Both the position numbers and the translations under genes were made by a program. A stretch of 7,329 bases of DNA from Bacteroidales bacterium (GTDB lineage Bacteria; Bacteroidota; Bacteroidia; Bacteroidales; JALTDM01): positions 1 to 7,329 of the forward strand of contig JALTEO010000248.1 of assembly GCA_027073875.1 (NCBI GenBank). Direction: 5' to 3'. Each line of letters opens with the position of its first letter. The stretch's first letter is position 1. The notes under the pieces were generated by a model. It made no database searches. It saw nothing but the letters and a program-made list of their open reading frames with translations, and was not told the DNA's origin. Below are positions 1-4,752 of this stretch, one piece after another.

Positions 1-34
1 TCCTTGTTCCTTGAAAAAAAGAAATTATTAGAAC

Positions 35-63
35 TTCCCTTAAATTACTTATTATTACTTTTG
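35..63 (+). promoter_or_regulatory. Candidate Bacteroidota-type promoter for nadK
   Basis: Bases 56-63 read TACTTTTG, an exact match to the TAnnTTTG -7 consensus known from Bacteroidota housekeeping promoters. The gene starts 32 bases downstream, which leaves room for a leader of about 25-30 bases. No clear TTG/TTTG -33 element lies at the usual spacing; TTCC (35-38) sits 17 bases upstream of the box instead. The same TTCC-N17-TACTTTTG layout recurs before the second ClC gene on the other strand. A weaker box, TATACTTG (one mismatch), lies nearer the start at about 75-82. Consensus knowledge plus inspection only; no transcript evidence. Confidence 0.5.
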
Positions 64-95
64 TAAAATAGTTTTATACTTGTAAAAAAATATAG

Positions 96-983
96 ATGAA
101 AATAGGTATTTACGGCTATCCTGTTTCGGAGGAAAATAAACAATTTATTCTGCAGTTTTGTGAATTCTTGAAAAAGTCTGATACTGAAGTTTATATCTTT
201 AATTCTTTTTGCAAGTTTTTAGAAGATGATTTTGGTTTTGAACCGAATGCAGAAGGTTATTTCTCTAATTTTAATGATGTTCCCGATGATTTGGATATTA
301 TGTTTAGTATCGGTGGTGATGGAACAGTATTGGAAACAGTATCGATTATTCGGGATAAGGAAATTCCAATTGCCGGAATTAATAGCGGGCGACTGGGCTT
401 TTTGGCAAATATCTCAAAGACACAATTGGAGAAAGCTGTAAAAACTATTTTAAGCGGAAATTTTACAGTTGAAAAAAGAGCTTTATTGCAACTTAAAAGC
501 AATTATGATATTTTCAGTGATTTTAATATTGCACTAAACGAAATCACAGTCCATAAAAAAGACACTTCGTCAATGATTGCAATTGATACACTAGTAAATA
601 ACGAATTGTTAACAACTTATTGGGCTGATGGATTGATAATCTCAACACCAACCGGTTCTACTGCTTATTCGTTGAGTGTGGGCGGACCTATTGTGGTGCC
701 GCAATCTAGAAATATTATTATTTCTCCTATTGCACCACATAATTTGACAATGCGTCCCATTGTTTTGCCCGATGATGTTGAAATCAGGTTACGAATGCAT
801 GGACGCGATACTTCTTTTCTTGTTTCATTAGATTATCGTTCTGAAGACTTTGATGGTAACGATGAATTGATAATCCGTAGAGCAAAATATGATATTCAAA
901 TGGTAAAATTGCCGGATACCTCTTTTTATAAAACTATTCGTACCAAGATGATGTGGGGACTTGATAAACGAAATAAGAACTGA
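96..983 (+). CDS. nadK: NAD kinase (ATP/polyphosphate NAD kinase)
   Basis: Cytoplasmic enzyme that phosphorylates NAD to NADP, the only de novo route to NADP in most bacteria. The 295-residue protein has the expected length and full set of family motifs: GGDGT at residues 73-77 with the catalytic/ATP-site Asp75; NSGRLGFL at 96-103; the NE pair at 148-149, which contacts the nicotinamide nucleotide; and the second-domain signature DGLIISTPTGSTAYSLS starting at Asp178, followed by GGPIV. The stretch PIAPHNLTMRPIVLP (211-225) is also typical. The ATG at 96 is fixed as the earliest possible start because an in-frame TAG directly precedes it (93-95). There is no Shine-Dalgarno site; the leader is A-rich, as is normal in Bacteroidota. 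The gene stands alone on the plus strand and converges on the ClC genes. No frameshift or missing key residue was seen. The ClC and phosphatase genes give no functional reason for this neighbourhood. Confidence 0.96.
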   Translation: MKIGIYGYPVSEENKQFILQFCEFLKKSDTEVYIFNSFCKFLEDDFGFEPNAEGYFSNFNDVPDDLDIMFSIGGDGTVLETVSIIRDKEIPIAGINSGRLGFLANISKTQLEKAVKTILSGNFTVEKRALLQLKSNYDIFSDFNIALNEITVHKKDTSSMIAIDTLVNNELLTTYWADGLIISTPTGSTAYSLSVGGPIVVPQSRNIIISPIAPHNLTMRPIVLPDDVEIRLRMHGRDTSFLVSLDYRSEDFDGNDELIIRRAKYDIQMVKLPDTSFYKTIRTKMMWGLDKRNKN

Positions 984-995
984 GACATTTCTCAG
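980..995 (+). other. Small inverted repeat overlapping the nadK stop codon
   Basis: CTGAGA (980-985) and TCTCAG (990-995) form a perfect 6-bp stem with a CATT loop. The nadK stop codon TGA (981-983) lies inside the left arm. No T-run follows on the plus strand, so it does not look like a standard intrinsic terminator. It could stabilise the 3' end of the nadK mRNA, take part in a convergent termination region, or be chance. Confidence 0.3.
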
Positions 996-1001
996 AATTA
1001 C

Positions 1002-1018
1002 AAAAGCAAAAGTTTTGC
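1002..1018 (-). terminator. Possible weak terminator for the ClC transcript
   Basis: Bases 1006-1018 read GCAAAAGTTTTGC, an inverted repeat that can fold as a 5-bp stem (GCAAA/TTTGC) with a 3-base loop. Read on the minus strand it is followed at once by TTTTG, and it lies about 45 bases past the stop of the last ClC gene, which is where a terminator is expected. On the plus strand it is followed by A residues, so it would not serve nadK. The stem is short and AT-rich, so efficiency would be low. Confidence 0.35.
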
Positions 1019-1062
1019 AAAAAATATTCCTATTATTTTCTAAATCAGACTGTTAACATTTA

Positions 1063-2856
1063 CTATTCTTTTGTCAGATGCCGTATTAATTTTCTATAAG
1101 AAGTAAGAATATTGGCTCGGGAAACAAACCCCAAATACTTGCCGTTTTGTAAGACGGGAAGATTGTAATTCTTTGTAGCTATAAATTTATTAACAGCATC
1201 TTCCATCGTATCTCTGGTTATTTCAACAATAGAATTATCATCAAGAGTAGTCATAATATCTTTAACTTTTACTTTGTTGTACAAATCAGGTTTAAACATG
1301 ATTTTACGGACATCGTCTAAAATAACTACACCACTAAAAGTGCCATCAGAATCAACAACAGGGAAGAGATTTCGCTTCGATTCCTCAATTTTTTTGATAA
1401 GATTACCAAGCGTTTCGTCTTTTGTTGTGGTGATGAAATTAGTTTCAAGATGTTTCCGTATTTCTAACATCTTTAGTACAGCTTCATCTTTATTATGAGT
1501 AGTTAACTCTCCTTTTTCGGCTAATTGATAAGTGTAGATAGAGTATTTCTCAAATAATTGAATAGTAAAATAAGAAAATGCCGCGACAATCATTAATGGG
1601 ATAAATAGACCATAGCCATTGGTAATTTCCGCTATCAGAAAAATAGCGGTTAGTGGACCGTGCAGAACACTGGAAATAGTTGCTGCCATACCGAGTAAAG
1701 CAAAGATTGTAACATTATAATCAGTCCCTAAATAATGATTAATAAATAAACCAAAAGCGAGTCCGAGATTAGCACCTACAAAAAGGGTTGGGGCAAAAAC
1801 ACCACCAATACCTCCGGCTCTAAAAGTTAATGTAAGTGTTACAACTTTCAATAAGATAATGATGAGGAATAGTAGAAAGACTGTAATAACCGTATGATTC
1901 CCAATGCTGTCAAAAATAGTTTTTGAAAAGAGATAACTGAAATTCCCGTGAAGTGCCATATTAATAGGACCGTAACCTTCACCATAGAGTGCAGGGAATA
2001 AAAAGAGTAAACCGCCAAGGATACTTCCGCCAACAATTAGACGAACAGCCCATGACTTTATTTTATCGAAAAGATAGGAAATGCCGGCATAAGTCTTAAA
2101 GTAATAAAGTCCCAAAAATCCACCTAAGATACCGAGAATAATAAAGTATGGAATTTGATGGAAGTCAAGATTATAGCTAATATTAACTGCATATAGGACA
2201 TCTTTGCCAAGAAAAATGAATGATGTAAGAACAGCTGTGATGCTTGCCAAGAGTAATGGGATTAGAGAAGATAATGTTAAATCGAGCATTAGAATCTCAA
2301 GTACATATACGACACCGGTAATCGGAGCTTTAAAAATAGCTGCCATAGCGGCAGTGGCTGCAGCACCAAGTAATAGGATTGTTTCTTTATAGTCGAAGCG
2401 GAATAATTTGGCAATATTGGAACCGATACCTGCTCCTGTAGCAACCGTTGGTCCTTCTAATCCTACCGAGCCACCAAAACCTACAGTAAGTGTTGTGGTA
2501 ACGATAGAGGAATAAAGGTTGTGTGCTTTTAATTTGCCTCCCTTTTTTGATATGGCATATAATACATTTGGAATTCCATCGCCTACCCATCGTTTAAGTA
2601 TATATTTCATAAATAGAACGGCAAGTCCGATACCGACTACAGGAAAAATAAAATAAACAAAATGACCTAAATCATGGGCTATGTGATTGGTGAGGAAAGC
2701 ACGAATATAGTGAACGGCATTCTTGATGACAACGGCACCCATTCCGGCCAAAAATCCGATGATAACGCTTAGAATAAGGATGAAATTTTGATTACTGATA
2801 TGCCGTAATCTCCATGTGAGGAATTGTAAAAATATATTTTTGTTATTCTTACCCAT
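1063..2856 (-). CDS. ClC-family voltage-gated chloride channel/transporter with CBS pair (downstream paralogue)
   Basis: Inner-membrane anion channel or transporter of the ClC family, 597 residues from the ATG at 2856. The hydrophobic ClC core (about residues 15-440) is followed by two cytoplasmic CBS domains (about 465-590), which in this family bind nucleotides and modulate transport. Pore signatures seen: GDGIP (92-96), GLEGP (132-136) with the external gating glutamate Glu134, FKAP...LEI with Glu187-Ile188, GGVFAP (351-356), and the pore Tyr441 in SIYTYQL. Position 188, which in E. coli ClcA is the internal proton-relay Glu203, is Ile, so coupled H+/Cl- exchange of the ClcA kind is doubtful. 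The central serine position of GSGIP is Asp93. An in-frame TTG two codons earlier (2862) is possible; an in-frame TGA two codons before that limits the start. The ATG was preferred. The gene lies 39 bases downstream of a paralogous ClC gene in the same orientation. Family certain; substrate and mechanism inferred. Confidence 0.93.
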   Translation of the reverse strand: MGKNNKNIFLQFLTWRLRHISNQNFILILSVIIGFLAGMGAVVIKNAVHYIRAFLTNHIAHDLGHFVYFIFPVVGIGLAVLFMKYILKRWVGDGIPNVLYAISKKGGKLKAHNLYSSIVTTTLTVGFGGSVGLEGPTVATGAGIGSNIAKLFRFDYKETILLLGAAATAAMAAIFKAPITGVVYVLEILMLDLTLSSLIPLLLASITAVLTSFIFLGKDVLYAVNISYNLDFHQIPYFIILGILGGFLGLYYFKTYAGISYLFDKIKSWAVRLIVGGSILGGLLFLFPALYGEGYGPINMALHGNFSYLFSKTIFDSIGNHTVITVFLLFLIIILLKVVTLTLTFRAGGIGGVFAPTLFVGANLGLAFGLFINHYLGTDYNVTIFALLGMAATISSVLHGPLTAIFLIAEITNGYGLFIPLMIVAAFSYFTIQLFEKYSIYTYQLAEKGELTTHNKDEAVLKMLEIRKHLETNFITTTKDETLGNLIKKIEESKRNLFPVVDSDGTFSGVVILDDVRKIMFKPDLYNKVKVKDIMTTLDDNSIVEITRDTMEDAVNKFIATKNYNLPVLQNGKYLGFVSRANILTSYRKLIRHLTKE

Positions 2857-2866
2857 TTTCAAGACT

Positions 2867-2895
2867 CAAAAGTAATAATCATTTTTAATTCGGAA
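2867..2895 (-). promoter_or_regulatory. Candidate internal promoter before the downstream ClC gene
   Basis: On the minus strand this gap carries TACTTTTG (2874 to 2867), an exact TAnnTTTG -7 box, within the 13-mer ATTATTACTTTTG that also occurs before nadK. TTCC (2895-2892) lies 17 bases upstream of the box, as it does at nadK. The box ends only 10 bases before the ATG at 2856, so transcription from it would give a very short or nearly absent leader. There is no clear TTG -33 element. It could let the second ClC gene be expressed apart from the first. Confidence 0.38.
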
Positions 2896-4680
2896 CTAAA
2901 TTGAAACAAATTCCTTGATTTGCTCATGATATTTTGTGAAAAAATTAGCTCTTGAAATAAATCCAACATAGTGTTTATTATTAATAACCGGCATGGTGAA
3001 TTTGCTATTCCTTAAAAATTTTGATGCAATGGCTTTAATATCATCAGATTGTAAGTCTATTAGGTTTTTTCGTTCAATGTTTGTCATAATGTCTAATGCT
3101 TTTAGGTCTTTGTAAATATCGGGATGAAACATGATTTTTCGGATATCATCAAAAAGCAATAAACCGGTTAATATATTATTTGTATCGACAACAGGAAATA
3201 TGTTTCTATGTGTTTCTTGAATTTTTTTAATGATTTCTTCGAGTGATTCATCAGGTGTGACCGTAATGAAATTTGTTTCAAGCAAATCCTTTATGTCCAT
3301 TAGTCTTAGTGCGGCAAAATCAATATCGTGTGTAATTAGTTCGCGTCGTTTTTTTAGTTTGTAGGTGTAAATAGATTCTTTTTGGAATAATTGTTTTGTC
3401 AGATACGAAAATGCAGCAACTAACATTAGTGGGATAAACAAATGGTAGCTTCCTGTAATTTCGGCAATAAGGAAAATTCCTGTTAATGGACCGTTGAGAA
3501 TGCCGGCAACCATTCCTGACATGCCAAGTAAAACAAAAAGGGCTGGATTGGCATTAGGAAACCAAAAATGAGAAATAATGAGAAAGAAAAATAATCCGAC
3601 ACCACTACCGATAAAAAGGGTTGGTGCAAAATCACCACCAACACCACCGGCAGCAAAAGTGAGAGAGGTGGCAAAAACTTTAAAGAGAATTAAAAGTAAA
3701 AGGATACTTAGAATCCAAAAGAAATGACTGCCGAAACCGGCATAAAAAGTGTTGATGAAAGCAAAGTCAAAACTTCCGTGAAGTGCTAAATTTACAGAAT
3801 CGTAACCTTCTCCGTAAAGTGATGGAAAAATGTAAATAAGTAATCCTAAAAGTGTACTTCCAAACAAAAAACGAATTTCCCAGTGCTTAATTTTTTCAAA
3901 AGAATGATGAATGAAAGTGTAAATATAAAAGTAGTAAGTAGAAAACAAACCTGTGAGGATGCCTAATGAAATAAAAAGCCAGAGATGGCTAAATGAAAAA
4001 AGATAATGTAAGCGGATAGGCCAAATAACATCTTTCCCTAATAGCCAGTAAGAGATTATTGTTCCTGTGACAGAGCTAATTAAAATGGGTAAAAGGGTCG
4101 AAAATCGTAAATCTATCATTAAAACCTCAATAACGAAAACAATTCCGGTAACAGGTGCTTTAAAAATAGCAGATATTGCTCCTGCTGTGGCAGCACTAAT
4201 CAATAAGATAGTGGTCTTGTATCGTAAGTGGAATATTTGTGCAATATTGGCTCCAATACCGGCACCGGAAGAAACAATAGGACCTTCTAAACCAACGGAA
4301 CCACCAAAGCCAACGGTAAAAATACTTCCTATGAAGGCGAATAAAATTTTTATCGGTTTTATCCGTCCCCGTTTCCGGGATATTGCATACAATACATTTG
4401 GAATGCCGTGACCTATCCATTGTTTGATGATAAATTTCATGAAAAGAAATGTAAAAAACAGCCCTATAATCGGTAAGACAATAAAAAGATAATTTCCACG
4501 AAGACTGTCGGGAGAGTGAGAAAAAAGAAAATGACGGGTGTAATGGACGCTATTTTTCAGAATTACGGCAGCAAACCCGGAAATAATACCCAGAAAGATG
4601 CTGACAAAGATGAAAAATGCGGGCGTTTTCTTTTCTTTGTCAAACAGGTGCAAGGTTTTAATATAATCGGCAGGAGACAT
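2896..4680 (-). CDS. ClC-family voltage-gated chloride channel/transporter with CBS pair (upstream paralogue)
   Basis: Inner-membrane ClC anion channel/transporter, 594 residues, alignable end to end with the gene just downstream. It has a ClC membrane core (about 20-435) and two CBS domains (about 465-590), the second ending near the conserved GFISRANFF. Motifs: GHGIP (90-94), GLEGP (130-134) with gating Glu132, FKAP...IEV with Glu185-Val186, GGDFAP (348-353), and Tyr438 in SIYTYKL. Val186 replaces the internal proton glutamate of ClcA-type exchangers, as in animal ClC channels. His91 stands at the central-serine position and Asp350 sits just before the FAP of the anion-site loop, where the neighbour has Val. 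The ATG at 4680 is preceded directly by an in-frame TAA, so the start cannot lie further upstream; there is no Shine-Dalgarno site. It begins 59 bases after the stop of the propeller/SpoIIE gene and may be cotranscribed with it. Family certain; physiological role (anion homeostasis, osmotic or acid response) inferred. Confidence 0.93.
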   Translation of the reverse strand: MSPADYIKTLHLFDKEKKTPAFFIFVSIFLGIISGFAAVILKNSVHYTRHFLFSHSPDSLRGNYLFIVLPIIGLFFTFLFMKFIIKQWIGHGIPNVLYAISRKRGRIKPIKILFAFIGSIFTVGFGGSVGLEGPIVSSGAGIGANIAQIFHLRYKTTILLISAATAGAISAIFKAPVTGIVFVIEVLMIDLRFSTLLPILISSVTGTIISYWLLGKDVIWPIRLHYLFSFSHLWLFISLGILTGLFSTYYFYIYTFIHHSFEKIKHWEIRFLFGSTLLGLLIYIFPSLYGEGYDSVNLALHGSFDFAFINTFYAGFGSHFFWILSILLLLILFKVFATSLTFAAGGVGGDFAPTLFIGSGVGLFFFLIISHFWFPNANPALFVLLGMSGMVAGILNGPLTGIFLIAEITGSYHLFIPLMLVAAFSYLTKQLFQKESIYTYKLKKRRELITHDIDFAALRLMDIKDLLETNFITVTPDESLEEIIKKIQETHRNIFPVVDTNNILTGLLLFDDIRKIMFHPDIYKDLKALDIMTNIERKNLIDLQSDDIKAIASKFLRNSKFTMPVINNKHYVGFISRANFFTKYHEQIKEFVSI

Positions 4681-4706
4681 TTACGGTTTTTCTAAAAAAT
4701 AACGAG

Positions 4707-4714
4707 CGAAAGTA
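4707..4714 (-). promoter_or_regulatory. Weak -7-like box before the upstream ClC gene
   Basis: On the minus strand TACTTTCG matches the Bacteroidota TAnnTTTG consensus except at one base. It lies 26 bases before the ATG at 4680, a reasonable leader length. No TTG -33 element and no TTCC at 17 bases is present; the upstream bases are mainly a T-run. It could allow transcription of the ClC pair independent of the phosphatase gene, but the match may be chance in AT-rich DNA. Confidence 0.22.
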
Positions 4715-4731
4715 TAAAAAAAATGGCAGAA

Positions 4732-4752
4732 AAGAATTGTTATAAAATTCTT
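4732..4752 (-). terminator. Weak hairpin across the phosphatase stop codon, possible terminator or attenuator
   Basis: AAGAATT (4732-4738) and AATTCTT (4746-4752) form a perfect 7-bp stem with a 7-base loop that includes the stop codon of the phosphatase gene (4740-4742). On the minus strand a run of eight T residues (4723-4716) follows the stem after about 8 bases. The stem has a single G-C pair, and the T-run is not adjacent, so at best this is a leaky terminator between the phosphatase and the ClC pair. Confidence 0.2.

Noticed and set aside
226..502. Short frames on both strands within nadK
   Set aside because: They overlap a full-length, motif-complete NAD kinase and encode no recognisable domain.
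2857..2862. TTG start two codons upstream of the ATG for the downstream ClC gene
   Set aside because: ATG is the stronger start and gives the same protein less two residues; nothing such as a ribosome binding site favours TTG.
4067..4411. Plus-strand open frame of 114 codons antisense to the upstream ClC gene
   Set aside because: It mirrors the conserved ClC pore region. A similar antisense frame (2204-2392, sharing the GALKIA stretch) faces the same region of the paralogue, so both are by-products of conserved coding sequence.
1063..4680. Fluoride-exporting ClC-F identity for the two ClC genes
   Set aside because: ClC-F proteins typically have Met at the central-serine position and lack this CBS pair; these have Asp or His and a full CBS pair, so a general anion ClC label is safer.
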